Shown piece by piece: positions 25,801 to 40,800 of a DNA stretch of 64,000 nt (position 1 is its first letter; every line of letters starts with the position of its first letter). A program made the position numbers and the translations under genes. The DNA comes from Dirofilaria immitis (Eukaryota; Nematoda; Chromadorea; Rhabditida; Onchocercidae), in assembly GCA_024305405.1 (NCBI GenBank), contig JAKNDB010000109.1:6138001-6202000 (forward strand), in the 5' to 3' direction. The notes below the pieces were generated by a model, which saw only the letters and a program-made list of their open reading frames with translations, was not told the origin of the DNA and searched no databases.

Positions 25801-28800
25801 GGACTGTTGCGGTGCAAATTAAAGATTCTCTTATTTAATTAAAAATGGAAGTTCAAAATTTATTGCATAGTTCAATGGAAAGAATTCTTAAAAGGATAAA
25901 ACTAAGGTTTTCAAATAGAATAGAGCAATAATTTACAACTATTAAATTTCACAGTCGAGCATTGATTTTGGCATGGACCAGACATATCGTATAAGAAAAT
26001 AATAGCAGTGTTACTCTGTTTCATTTATTAGTTTCCTATTAAGTAATACATCGTTTTTTTTAAGTTTCAGTTCTCAGTACTTGATAATCACGTTTAAGAT
26101 ATTCTGTATTTGATTGTGCAAGTGATTTTTGATTCAGTTAGTTTCAGCTTATTTATTTCTTTTTCATTTCTGGGAAACTTTTAAGGGATCTTACATTATG
26201 GTCTTTCTAATTTTTTTTTCGTAGAACCAATCAAGTGAATCTGTTTTAACATAAAATACCTTTTTTTTCAGTCTTCTTTTGGCTGCTTATGGCGTCTCTT
26301 ATATAGTTACTTTTCATTTCTGACGATATACACATCAGTTGTGATAATAGTTCTATACTGTTATCAGTTCCCATCAATATCATTGATTTGGCAGAAAGCG
26401 ACAGGACTTAGTGATGCCTGGAATCACGATATAGGCTTAGTTAATTACAAACAAGAAGGAGATAAAGGTAAGAACGTTCCTTCATCAAGCCACATGTATT
26501 TAATTTTCAGATTCGTTCATATTTTCATTTGAAATTTGATCCTGAAATCGAAATTCTTCTGGTAGATATTTTTTCGCTTTATTTTAATAGTCATATATCA
26601 TTAATTGTTATTTTATTGTTATACCAGTATCTTACACACAATATATTTTCAGAACTTTGCTAATTCATTTGATTGGACCAATTTCACTTTTCTTAGTGAC
26701 CATGTTGTACTTGAAATTTTTATGATCTCTGGTGTCCTTTCATTTCTACTGTTTCCAATGCCGCTGTTACTGATACAGATGGAGAAACTTCTAATGGTAA
26801 GTTGTATTCTGATATAGTTGCTTTGCCACTTTCATATAGATTTCTCCTTGTTGTATTATTGTTGTTTTAGGGGTTTTCTTAAGACGAATCAACTGATCAT
26901 AAAAATTTGAAAAACTTGCAAGTTTTGTTTTTCTTCAAAGACTTCTTTTCTATAAAAGATCCCCAACCTTGAAATATTCCCAACATTATAAACTAATTAA
27001 TCCGAGTTTAACCGCCCATGCTTATATCTTCGGTTTTGCTCAGTTTTTTCAAAATTTGATGACATTATAACAAAATCATCTGTTATCAAGTATTAAATAT
27101 GATTCATTTAAATATGTTTATTTTGTTTTAAGTTCTTTATCCCTGTTTATTTGATTTATTGCATACATCCCAACATTATACTTCTGTTTTCATTCGAGTA
27201 TCGTTTTGCCGATGAAGTTGTAAGCTGCGTCATTCTAAATAATAGAAAACGGTATATCTTCACTTCATCGAGCTTCTAAAATTCGAACGCGACAACATTA
27301 TTGAAATTTCTCAATTCATTTTCAAATTAGTTGTATAATTTTTTTCTTCTTTTTTGTTTGTTTGCATTTCTCTTGATTTTTGGCATTATTTCAAGGTTTT
27401 CATGGTTTAAAAATTTTGACTTTTTCTCTAATTGAGGAAATTTAAATCCCTAATCATAATTTTGTGCATGTCGAATATAAACTTTTTTTCTATGTGGATT
27501 TCTTGTAATTCTATTTCTATATTTCTACCTGTCGACTTTATTCTGTGATGGAAAAATTATTTTCTTTGCTTTATCACTCAATATTCTGCTTTGTTTTGCA
27601 GTTTTTAAAATAACTTTATGCTAATAGTTAACTGCTTAAATGTTATAGAACTTGACTTTAAACATATGTGTTTGAAGTTTATGTTATTTTTGGTTTTATT
27701 AGAGTGCGAATTCGGCTTTTAGATTTGATTTTTAAATAAGTTTGAAATGCAGCATGAAAGCGCATGGAAATGAAAAATTTCCTCCTTGACGGTAATTCAT
27801 AGTTGGCTGCTGCAGCAGCAATACATGGGTTAATGTTCTTGATGTTTACAACTATAGGTTCTTTAATATCACGAATGATGTTAAGCGCGGACTCTTGGAG
27901 TAAAGCCGAATTCGCCTCTAATAAAACCAAAAATATAAATTCCTTGCTACGTGTTTTTCAGCAGGTAATGAATTAGTTGAAATTGTCTTTGATGTGGTTC
28001 CCGCGCAATATGTAGTACGTATTGATAGTTGACCTCTTCTTAAATCACTTAAGTTTTATTTCAAATTGGTAGAAATGAAATTCAAATCTACACTTCTCTT
28101 CTAACTTTTTGTTTCGAGCAATTTCTCCAACTCTCTATCTTTTACTCCAACTTTTCATGCTATAGGTTTCGTTAATTTTACACCAGTATAATTTTGTCGA
28201 CGAGTTGTGAAATGTCTGCAATATGGTAATATTCGATGTCTGTTTCAATTTTGTAGTAATTATGGGAGATTTATTTAAATATATGCACACTGTAGCTTAT
28301 AAATGTGTCTTTCTTTTCTTTTTTGTAGGTATTCTGGTGATAATTTTCTGTAATCTTTTTCCCAAAAACAAAAGAATTCTAACAGTTGAGAACCTCACTA
28401 ACTTAAGTGGCCATAAATTTGTGTCGTGCATGATTTTTATAGTATGAGAAGATCAGTTTTATTCCTAACTTTCTAATCGCTGCCATTATAGAAGTATGCT
28501 GTTATTAATGAGTCCCGTCTTCCATATGCCTTACGCTTAACTTTTTCTTCTCTGTTATTCGTTTTTAAAATTCAAGATTTTTTAAATTCTTTTAAAGTTG
28601 CAGTTGAGATGTATTTTATCGTCACATACGAGTTATTTTTCAGATGTAAAATTTTTAAGAGTATAGTGAATCTTAAAATTTTTCAAGAGTTTCAATAAGT
28701 ATGTCGAAGTTCACCTTCATATATGCAGATTTATTTATTGCAGAACAACAGAGTTTTTACGCCAAAGTAAAACATATCGCAGAATGTGTGAGAGAAGCGT

Positions 28801-31800
28801 TATGGAACATTGCAGAAGCTCATGTGGCCAAGCTTGTCATGTTTATATTAGTTATTGTTGCTGTCAACGACGTAAATTCATTATCTTGAACTTATTGAAT
28901 TTACCATCAAAATTAACAGTAGCTTATGATATCTTATTAATTTATTAATTTTGATGGAGTTTTCTTTATTTTTATGACTGAAGAGAACTGTTTCCATCAC
29001 TAGCCTCTTTTAACATAATTTTTAGTTTATTAAGAAATGCTCTTGCGCATACTACTTGGATTTTTGATACACAAAAGGAAAAATATTTTCAAATGTTGGA
29101 ACTCTTTCTTCCAGTTAAAATTTATGCTTTTACAGATATGCGCGCTCAATTTAGCCTTAATCATTTTAACTAGTATTTCGGTTTGTATTCCGACAATTTC
29201 ATCGACTGTTTCTTTGTTGTTATGTTTATTCATATCGGCATTTATCACGACTAGAATGGTTTACCAGGTTGCTTTTTTGTCTTGAACGAATATTTCCTGA
29301 ATTTGTAAAATGCGTTAATATGTTTATATAAAATATATATCTCATTTCAAAAAAATTATTGAATTGACTAAATTTATAGATGCATTTTGTGGTGGAAAAA
29401 CCATTACCAGTGTATTCGGAAGAGTTGATATGTAATTCGTCTGAATATACCTTGGATGCTACTGCGTACTGGCTTGGTTTTCGGAAAGTACCGATTATTG
29501 GAAATTATGTTGGCGTAAGTAGAAATTTTGTTAAATTCCATATTTATGCCATACTGTTAAACACTTACTCTTCGGCATATCGCTCTCAAACATAGATAAA
29601 TTTTACATGATTTTGCCATTTCTTTTGCAGGGTTTAATAATTGCTTTACTAGCACTAGCACTGCAAGCCATTGTTATCTATCGCCAGCAACATAAACGGT
29701 TAGTTTCGGGACCAATACTCCAGCTCATGGATTGGTATTTCCGGAAGCAAATCCCAACGATTGGGATGCTAGTATGATTGATATGATCAAGTTTTTCTTG
29801 AATTTTGGATTCTATAAATTCGGTTTGGAGGTGCTTATTTTATTTCGACAAATTTCAACCTATTACCAACCTAAAACCTTGTATTTCATATATGTAAAGT
29901 TTAAAAATTGAAGTTGTCAATGATAATGATGGTTGTGGTGGCATGGATACGAATGGATTTGCTGGCATCGCTTCTTCTTATTTGGTTAATGGTATTCGTA
30001 TTCAGTTCTCGTGTGACATGTCGATACTTATGGCCTGTGTTCCTTCTTTATCTTGCTGTTGTGTTTCCCTTACAGTATGCCTTCTATGTTGGCTTGCCAC
30101 CATCCCTCTGTTTTGGTATGTACTTCCACTAACTATACCGTTTCAAATAGTTATTTGAAATATTGAAATATTTTCAAATCTTTAGTAATATAAGAAGATT
30201 CAACGTAAAATACATTTTTAAATGTGTTTCTGCTTCCTATTCGAAGACTCTGCAGATTATCCATGGAGCCGGTGGTTGTCGAATCCGTTGCAAAATGATA
30301 ATTTGATATTTTGGTTGGATTTGCCTAGTTATCGCTTTGAATTAAATGCGAATAAGTCGGTGGCCGATTTCCTTCTATTGTTGATGGTTGCTTGTCAGGT
30401 GAATATTATTTTTACTAATTCAGTCTTCAATTTCTCTCTGTTTTTCTGCATTTCAGGAGTACGCTTTTCGAAGTGAAAGTAATTCACCGGCAGGCGATAA
30501 TGAATCCATTTATGCTAATAGCGCGTGTTGTGATCTAAAACGAGACAATCCAACATATGATTTTATTGCCAAACGGCGGTCAGAATTTTGTTTCGAAATT
30601 TTTTAATTAAATTTCTTAAAATCTGGTGTATTGACTAAACAAAATGCATTTTTTATTGTTTTTGCAGGAGCTGTGTTGATTTTTTGAAAATAATTGTCTT
30701 CATGTACGGTCACTGGATAACTATTGTAATGGTGTTAGTGGCTGGTTTGGGTGGTTTATCTTTATTTGCCCTTGGTTATATTATTTTGGCATTTTGGATA
30801 CTTTGGCAAGGAACAAGTTTATATGTTATGCCAGATTATCGCAAGACTCTTGGACGATGGAATTTACTTTTGTACTACACAGTATTTGTTATGTTTTGCA
30901 AAATTCTTTGCAGGTAAGTATCTCTAAATTCTATGATATATTTCTAAATTTCACGAGAATTACTCGGGGTTTGGCGGACATGATATTAAAGTTACTCAAA
31001 TATAACAGCACATCAGGAAGGGTCATGGACAACTTTGTTAAATTTATCTATTCTAGACTACTGCATTTTTTATTAGACATATTACGATGTTAGATAGACA
31101 AAAGCATATTTCAATTATATAATTGCAGTAGTCTAGAATAGATACATTTTTTATGAAGTGCACTAACTGATGCAGTATTCGACGCAGTGCTGAATAGGTT
31201 TAGAATTCGCTTTTCTTTGTTATTGTGGAATGATACCTAGCTTTCTTTGTTTCATTACCACTTCTGACTTCCGGTCTCTTGCTTCAGATACAAGGATATG
31301 GTTTGGTTCTGTTTTCGAGAAATTGATTGCATTATTAATATTGCATCAGTTAGTAGTACTTATATGGTTTCTATTATTGAATCTTGGTGCGTGTCTATAT
31401 TCTTATTGAAACACGATGCTCTGTTGACTTCTAGGTTGAAGCTATCAATCTTTATTGATCGTAGATATAGCGAAATTCTTTATGATTCGCTCAACTTCTT
31501 TCATTAGATTCATTTAGAATTTTGTTTGTATCAAGCATTGCTTACGGTAACCACATTTTTATGAAGTGCAGGTATTCAGCAGTTCGATGACTTTCGATCA
31601 GTTTGACTTGCCAATTAGGTACCATTCAAAACTGATGGCGAGAGTTTTTTCTTAAATTCTTTGAAAAATTCTGTAGTACCATCATTATTACAAATTTGTT
31701 ATCTTTTAAATAAATGACTTAGTTGAAAAAATAACGTGTTAATTGAAAAGCTCTAAACTAGTGCATATAGATTGCTAGGGAACATACAATTTCTTCTGTG

Positions 31801-34800
31801 TGTAAAAAATTGTAAGTGCTAATTATTGGAACGAGTCTATTCTCTTGTTTCGGAGATTATCATTGTGAAAAAGCATCAGAGCAGTATTTTTTGATCTTTG
31901 AATTATAATATATTTAAATTACCACCAACATCTTTCCGTTTTGGTATCGTCCTTATTTTCATTTGTAGTCGAGCCGGTGTAGCTTCTCGTTTTTTTTTTT
32001 TTTTTTTGGATCTTCTGTATTTTTAGCTATCATGTGAACTTGTGAAAACTGTGTCTGTTCTGGCTAATGACATCCAAGTAGATGAATGCTTTTTCTTATC
32101 GGTGAGGAAATATGAAAGAACATATCTGAATATTTTCCGTACATTTTTGGAAATATAGTTAGCCTGTTAATCTTATAACTCGTTTCAAAACCGAAGAAAT
32201 TTCTCCCGAGCACAATTTCCAATATTATCAAATGGAATATTAAACTCAAGTTTCAAATTTCAATACGGAAGTTAAAGCATACTTTAAAGGCTATAATCGT
32301 TAGCAGCTTAAAGGTCAAGAAGGAATTGTTGCTGTACAATCGAGTATAACGGTCTTAAAAAAATAGTTTAGATTTACCGGCTTTAACTTTCATTTATCGA
32401 TCTTAACTTTCATATCTTTTCGAGCCATTTGTTGCAGCATACTGTTTGCTAATCTTGCACCGTTGATGTGTCGTTTCACTCTAGATGCCGAATATATATC
32501 CATTTTCCTCATTGTGAAATTAGAGCATATAATTTAGAGTTTTCCAGGAGAGTACAACTTAGAAATGATTTCTAATAGTTGCTTGGTAAAGAGTAACCGA
32601 CTTCTTCAGCCAGCCGCGTTAAGATCCATTTTTGATTCATATCGTGAAGATGTTTTGGTGTCGTGAAGATGCTTGATATAGATATTATTTCATAGAGAAA
32701 ATGGTTGTTTCGTTCATCTTAGTGTAAGTACTATGTAATTAGATTTGACTGGAGATTCTTGACAGTTATCATATATCGAAATACTAATTGATTTGTGAAA
32801 TTCAGAAATATTTTTATTTAATCATTATAGCTAACAGCAGAGTGTACTGCCCACTACCTAAAAAACCGTTGATTTCCGACATTCACATCTTGTCAGTAGT
32901 GGGGTATCTTGAATAAGGGACTTCACATATATTCCAGAATTCTACAGCTACTCTGGTCCGCCGGAAAGTTGATGAAATGAACCGTCACGGCTCTGTTTAC
33001 TCTATCATCATACATAAAGATTGGTTTTTATTGAACATATCCGAACAGATTTGGAAATTTTTTGCTTTATTAGAAACTTTGAATCTGTTAATACCTCATT
33101 TTCTGTAGATTTTGAAACTAATTTAAATTTCAGGTTTTCGCATGTATTTTTGTTCATATGCTGATAGAAACAAATCTTTGTTGCATTCGTCAGCTGTTTA
33201 GCATTGTTTGCGTGAGTTTAATTCCTGGCAGGATAAACAACTATTACTTACCCAGCGAACGTAAGTTATGAAACTCATATGTGCGAGTTCGAAATTTTCG
33301 AATTGATTTTTGCTAAACTATATTATTTTCTTTCAGAACAAGAATTCGATCGAAAATGCGGAGTGCAAAAGTCGGAAACACAAATAGGATTTGACACATT
33401 TGCATTTGGCTTATTAGTATTGCAGCTTCGGATCTTTAATTCATGGTACTTCCAACACTGTGTGGTTGAATATCGATCTGAAGCCGTGCTAATGAATCGG
33501 TAATGTATGATTTTCAAATGTAATAGAGCATTTTTGGATGTCGAAATTTAATTCATTCAAATTAGATTCTATTTCAATTTATTTGAACTTTTTCCTTTCT
33601 TTTCAGTGGTGCGGTTCTTCAAGACCAACTTATCGAGAGGGAAATGATTGAACAGAAGAAACAACAAGAGAAAAATTCAAAAATATTAAAATGCGTACGG
33701 ACCAGATTCGTAAAGACTGTGAAAAACGTCTAAGCAAAGTTGGCGCTTTTGTATCGCAAACATACGGTCAAGGTATGCTGTTTTCTCTGGAATTTTTCTG
33801 CTGTTTTTACTTGAGTTTTCTAGATTGAGTGAAACTCGAGTTATCTGAACTGAATTTTTGTACTCGGTTTTAGTCTACAGATCTTTCAGTGTTGTAGTTT
33901 CAGTTGAAAACATAGATTTCGGGGCGTAATGTTGTTTTGACCTATGCTCTCTGAAGGTGGATTAGTTTTGTTATATTCCTTTTATTAAATAACGATTTAG
34001 CTCTTAAAAGATTCTTAGAAATTTTGAATTTTCGGATGAGTAACTTCAGAGTCGTCTTCTGTAGGAATTTAAGGAAGACGGTAGAATTTCTATCTTCCTT
34101 TAATGGAATTTTTTTGTTTTCTGGGACTTGAATTGCTGCTCTAGGAGTAGTTTCGATTTTCAGTATCTACCGATTTTAAGTTAGGTTTTTACCACTGTTT
34201 GCATTTGACAATTTACAAAATTCCCAGTTTTAATTCCAGTCTGTTATTCTTATATTTGAAAGCGGAATTTTTACCTTCATCTAATTTTGCCTTCATCAAT
34301 TTTTTTTTGCATCAGAAATTCCTATGTTAAATTTCTAACAATGCTGACTCATCATTGTCTGTATTTATTCATCAGTATCATAAGTTTTGGAGCGAAATAG
34401 AATTTCGAATTTTATTTGCTAGAAATTAGAAGGGTGACATGAAAATTTGAGAAAGCTTCATTCAGTAATTTTATAGTTTTTGCAGTCCTCTTCAGTTGCT
34501 GCTGCTGTTTCTTCAGAAAAATTTTTTATTACTATGTAAATTCAGTTGTATCACAAAAATATTTGAAGCATACATGATGTGAATACACCTTTTTGAACTA
34601 CATTTCATTTCTTCATGTTTCTGCTAGTGTTTTATTCTTTCTTCTTCATGTTTCTGCTAGTGTTTTATTCTTTACAAATAACTGGACTCGGTGCGTCAAA
34701 AACGGAAGCGCATAATCTAGATAATCTTAATCTTAGTATAAGCTGAGTGATCCACGTGAATATTTTGGCTACCGAATGCTTGGTTTATTTTTAAAAAAAA

Positions 34801-37800
34801 TCGCTCTGCAAAAATAGCTTGTTTGTTACAATGTTAACTTATCAATTCAATCTCACTCCAATTTTTTGAACTGAATCAAACATCTGTTAAACATTATTCT
34901 TGTAGTAAGTACTGAGACTTTTTCATTTTTAGTGTTTCTTTAATGTTTTTCTTGGTCTCGGAATACTTTTGTCGATGTCTAAATTTCTCAAATTTTTTGG
35001 AATGAAGGCAAGAGGAGAAATCCATTTCAGAACCAACAAATATCTTGACGAAAATAACTACTTTCAAAGCCAGTTTAAATGTTTTGCACAGAAGCTATTG
35101 ATAGAACAAAAATTCTGTACCACATCTTTTCAGCCAAAAGAGCCGGTGATTATTATATGTTTGAATATGATCCATCAGAGGATGCGCTGGATGAACTAGT
35201 AGAAACATCCGTCCCAGAAGTAACACCAGGAGCTAGTGATTTTAATAAATTGGATCCTGCTCAGGTCAGTTGATTATTCACTGAAATTTACCCCTTAAAA
35301 TGGCGAACCAAGACGAAAACATTAATACTTGCAGTTGTATAAATTCTAGTAAACATATATTTTAATTAAAATCGCGTTCTTTATATTTTTTAAATTTACA
35401 GTTGTGATTTCAGCTGATGCATACAGCTATGCAACATGATCTTGATTTGGTCCAAACTTTGGATGCTGTTAATTCGGCTGAGCGAATTGAGATTGACGAA
35501 GAAAAGCGTATGATCAAAGCTGTTTCAGACGAAATGAAATCATCGCAACGAGAGACAGCATTGATGGAATTATATATCGATGAAGAACCGAAATCTGGTA
35601 TATTCCCTCGCTAATTTCTAATGCTAATAAGGATGTTGCTATTAGTAGCATAATTGGATCTCTAACAATCAGCATTTTTAAAACTGTTTTAAAATTCTGC
35701 AATATAATCTTTGCGTTGTGCTGTTTTATCATAACATAGTGAAATACTTGATAATTTCATATTAATTGTGTAATTGAATTTTGTTTGTCCCATTTGGTTA
35801 TAATAGCTCTAAATTTAGGGAAATTTTCATGCTTTCAATTGCTTCGAATTACTATCACTTTGTTGTTATTATTATATCTCAGAGTTTTCAGATGGACAAA
35901 TTGTAGCAGGCTCACGTTTCTTGCAGAAAATGTTTATTTCTACCCTCGGTTGGTTTGCTGCATTTCTTAACCGTAGATCTCGTGAGCATCGGTACGTCGC
36001 TTATGTTCTTGGGAAAGAAAAAGAGAAATTAAAGGAAAGACTGAAACAGGTACTCGATTTACTAGTTTTTGAAAAAGTGCTTCGTTATTTTTAGTTCACC
36101 TCGTTAGACTTTTTAGACATCCTTTTCAAATTTTTGATTGACTTTATCACAATCAAGAATAATTATTCGAATAATTTTGCTATTATCATTTGGAGGAACA
36201 ATGCTGATTAAGAGTTAGTTAGATTTTGGAGAAACTCTTTTAAATTTAGTTTTACAAAAACTAAAACTGGTATTTTTTCCTATTAGATGTTGAAGAGATT
36301 ATCTTAAAGGGAAGCAATAGTGGAAGAATTGATCGTTTTTTGAGAAAATTTGTTCTTTAATATGAACATGCTACTGCATGTCGTATTATGATTAAATCAG
36401 AACTGTAAGAATTGTTAGAATTGATAGCTAAATGATATTTAACGCTTTTACAAAGAATCGAAGAGCTTCGCCTTTGGAACATCCAGTGGACTGCTCAAAT
36501 ATCGAGTATTGTTGTTAAAGTCAATTATCATGATATAAATATAAATTCATGTATTTTGCTGCATAAAATTTTCGAACTCAAGAGATTCTGGTTTGAATAA
36601 CTGAGATTTTACAACTTGGGTTGCCTGGTAGATGTATATTATCATTAAAAAGAAAAGCAAAAATTTTACCGGATCACATGGACTGCTCGATGAAAGTTTC
36701 TGTCATTTTTGCTAATTTTGGTCGATTTGTGTGGAAGATTTGTTTTTTTTCAAATTATGAATTCTATGAGTATTACTTTAGCCGCTGGTGGATGCTTCCA
36801 GATCAGTTCTTGACGTTCGACATGAATTTAATCAACAAAATTTGTGCTGTATTACAAGCGAAAAGGACATTGAACGGTTATTTTGATTTTTGTTAAATTT
36901 TGCTCTTCACAGAAATCTTCTCGAGTTTTTTTAATTTACAATCCCTTCATATCTTATATGACTTTGATCTTTTGTTTTCTTTTTTTTTTTTGATTCTCAG
37001 TGAACTTAATCAGTATTTATAAACAAAGATATGTGTATCGGTCGATATTCAATTAGTAACATGTAAATTGCTTGATTTACTTCTGTTGTGAGTGGTTTGA
37101 TAATGATCTTTACCCTCATTCCTTTGTGCCGTAATGTGCATTGCGGTACGTAGCAAAAGTTCTTTCGTACTAGCATAAAGGTTAAAAAAATCAGCAGGCA
37201 TGTATTATACTTGAAACTTTCAACTGGTTTCATAGTGTGAAATTATGACTTTTATTTTAAGATTGGAAAGTGAAGTGGAGAATCGTTGGCAACAGTGGAA
37301 TGTGTTTTCACGCTTCTTAACTGCAGTTGGATATTGCATTGCCGCTCATACTGATGTCATTTGTTATCTTCTAGCTATAATCAACCATGCTCGATGTGCT
37401 GGCATCATTTCATTACCATTGCCTCTTCTCATTTTCTTTTGGGGTTCCTTAACAAATCCTCGTCCGACAGAAATATTTTGGGTGATTTTTTTCTTTAATT
37501 CTGCTTTTCCAATTCTGCCTTATTCATATTCATATTTGCCTATTTGTGTTGACATTTCATTCAAAACAGAATTTGACGAAACAAACTTTTAATTGTAATT
37601 TTCAGATTATAATGATAACTTATACAGAATTGGTAGTAGTAATTAAATTTATTGCACAGTTTGGTTTCTTCTCATTTAATAGTACAGCCAATATCATCAA
37701 AGCTGCTAATTCTATTGATTATGTACCCGGTATTTTGGGCATTCGAAAGACGGATTATTATGCTTTCTGGGATATCGCCTTACTTGTTGGTATATTTTAA

Positions 37801-40800
37801 ATCCAGAGATTTTTTTTTCGAAGAAAAAGGATTATTCAAATCACCAGAATATTTCGATCAATGTGTCACTATTTTCAGCTCTTTTTTTCATCGATATATG
37901 CTTCGAAGGTTGGGTTTATGGAAGGAAACGGATGATAAATTTAGATCATCTGTTCCTCTCGTACAGATAAACAATCCTGCTAATGCGAATTTGTCGAGTG
38001 CATCTCAGACAATTGTATGTTTCGTTTATAGAGCATGAAATATTTGCTTTTTTAAAAATGTATAATAAAACAAAAATAGTTTCTCATTATGTTTTTGTCA
38101 CATTTTTAACAAATTTTAGGCTGATTTGGACATTGCACCAGCGACAAAAGAAGGTAAATTTTATCAATTTTTCTTTTTTCGAATTGATATTTATGAAATT
38201 TTAATGACAAAAATATTCTTTGCTATCATCTCAGATTAAAAGTTGCAGTTATGCATATTAACCGCATCAAGAATTTCTTCAATATGCTTTTCAATCCAAC
38301 AATTCGATATATAAAAGACTTGTATCCATTCATGTTCTTGATGGATGTATTATGTTTTTTCGTAGTATCTTTTGGCTTTTCTTCATTTGACTACAGCGGT
38401 ACTGGAAGCGTTGTACGAGATATCAGCGTAATATTTTTGAAGAAATTATTGACTTTTTAGCATCCGTAGAAGATTGACAATATAAACTGAGTTATTATTT
38501 AAGTCACTCAAACATATTTTTCAGTCTAATCGTGTTCCTATAACATTTGTATTGATGCTTATTGTAATATCCTTGATGATTATCATCGATCGGGCGTTCT
38601 ATCTTCGAAAAGCTGTAAAATGCAAATTTTTATATCAATTAATCATAGTTGTTTTCCTCCATGTTTGGATTTTCTTCGTTCTGCCACAGATAACTTACAA
38701 GTCAGTTGATTAAACATTTTTAGCTTGATAACTTCGAATTTCACTAACTCAACACGTCAGATGTATATAGATTTGCATCATATTTCGTAGTTATTAAGGA
38801 ATTAATATTTGAGCTTCATTTAAGAAATTCTAGGCCTCCTTGGCTCAACAAAACTGCACAATTTCTATACTTCATTAAATGCATATATCTTTTAATTTCT
38901 GCCTGGCAAATCCGTAATGGATATCCGACATTATGTGCGGGTAATCTTATAACACATGCATATGGCCTTGCGAATATGGTCTTCTTCAAATTGTAAGTTA
39001 TTTTTATGATTAAGTTAATTGAGAAATCATTCAAACATCCCATTCCTCAATGGTATCGTGACTGTATTGATCAGACAAAAACTGTCAGTGCTTGCTATGA
39101 AGAATTTCATTCAATTAATCGACTTGTTGGGCAGTTGAATGTTTTGGATCTTTTAGTCTTAATTGGTCCTGTTTGTTTGACTTGTTCAAAATTTCAGGAA
39201 TAATCTTGCCCTTCTTTTTCATTATTCAAAGGTTACTAAATTTTGTGGCAATAAAATACTAAAATCGGATTTAATGCGAGCTTTAAGAAATAAGATTCTC
39301 CTAATCGGAACAAAATATTGTTTCCAGATTTATGGCTGTTCCATTTCTGTTCGAATTACGGACAGTCACCGATTGGACTTGGGCTGACACCTCAATGCCG
39401 CTGTTTGATTTTTTCAACATGGAGAACTTTTATGCAATTATTTACAATTTGAAATGTGCTAGGACATATGAGAGAGTTAGTTATTAGTGTTATATAATAT
39501 TTGCACAATAGATCTTACATATTTACGTTTTTTTATTTTACATAATTTAACGTTTTGTCTGCATTCATTTTAGCTCTCCAAATATTCATAAATTGTATTG
39601 ATTTTAATTTTTGATGAATTTGAATGACTTTTCAGAATTTCCTGACTCCAAGAGGTGTGGCTAAAGGTGCTGTTATCAAATATTTGATGGGTGTGCCAAT
39701 AATTTTGGGTCTTATTCTTTTCATTTGGCTGCCTCTACTCTCATTTTCGCTGCTCAATAGAATTGGTATTGTGCTGTCACCGAATAATGTTATATTGACC
39801 ATTGGGATTGAAGGCTATCCAGTAAGATTTTATGGCAATAAAGAGGGATGAGATTTAATTTTAAGATATTTTTTTAATGAGGAATTAGGAATAATTAATA
39901 CATCCTTTATTAAGGAATTTCAGCATAGTTTGGCATGTGACGAACCATTAGTAATTGCGGGGAATTATTTGATTCCATCATTTTTATGATGCTAAATAAC
40001 TTTGATTGTAGTCCATGTTCACTATCGAAGCTCAAGGTACTGAATTAGAATTCTTGACTGATGCTGAATACTTCAAATTACAAAATGCTTTTTCTGAACA
40101 CTATGCTTCTTCGGATACTGAATCGATATTAAGGGCTCGTCATGCTGTTGCATTTATCAGAGAATATAATCCAGAAAATATCTTAGTAAGTTCACTTAAT
40201 TTGCTTCGCTCGTTACATATATAATGCTTCCTTGGGATTGCTATTTCTTATCATGTACTCGATAAGTATCGATGCGCGTAATGGAGTGCTTGTGCTTAAT
40301 GATCATAATATGCAAAAGATAGCTCAATTACAAGTCCATAGAAAGTTCATATGAGAAAGGGAAGAATTTTTTATTTATATATCATCTCATTTGCATTACT
40401 TTTACAATATATAGCATTTACATCAATAATAATCCTGAAATAAGAATTTGTAATATATCAGTCTTATCTCCCAGCTTTTAATGTAGATACATTTCAGTCG
40501 CAATCGAATTGTAATGAATAAAAGAAATTGCACGATAATCATCTCATAGTTTTCACTCTGAAGCTCTTAGATCGATCTTTTTCTAATGTTAATTTTGATA
40601 AAAATAGTCTGTTATGCTAAAAATGCTCTGTATAATTATGTGTGAAATAAGGCACCAACAATGTTTCTTATATGGATAACACATAGTTTTATCGAATCGA
40701 AAAATGGTGCTCTTGAAAAAACTAACGACTTGTAATAAATGGTATCCCCATTGAAAAGAAAAAGCAGTCACATTATGTGTTTATTAATTTCAACCCAAAA

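Larger units (their letters stand above)
19826..26796 (+). other. pezo-1: Piezo N-terminal blade exons
   Basis: Exons: 19826-19889, 20033-20303, 20813-20980, 21070-21088 (19 bases), 21127-21177, 21342-21544, 21881-22091, 22748-22829, about 23386-23630, 23826-23957, 24834-24989, 25386-25532, 26272-26467, 26653-26796. Phases agree across the first eight. Strong markers are [36 protein letters not shown] and [17 protein letters not shown], which follow the four-helix transmembrane units of the blade. The joins 23630/23826 and 26467/26653 are each off by one base from a clean reading frame. The exon ending at 22091 uses an uncommon GTTGGT donor. Confidence 0.85.
28744..36049 (+). other. pezo-1: Piezo middle exons (blade, beam and linker)
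   Basis: Exons: 28744-28871, 29136-29267, 29380-29514, 29631-29830, 29914-30115, 30256-30398, 30457-30578, 30668-30913, 33134-33260, 33337-33499, 33607-33772, 35092-35264, 35414-35597, 35892-36049. Markers include [37 protein letters not shown] (matching the family LGMPPALCxDYPWRW), SVADFLLLL, and [13 protein letters not shown] before the charged linker. The exon at 33607 holds a Gln/Lys-rich helix typical of the beam. Reading frame breaks by one base near 29704, at 33134 and at the A5 run 33671-33675; elsewhere phases agree. The 2.2-kb intron 30914-33133 is the longest and contains an inverted repeat. Confidence 0.88.
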
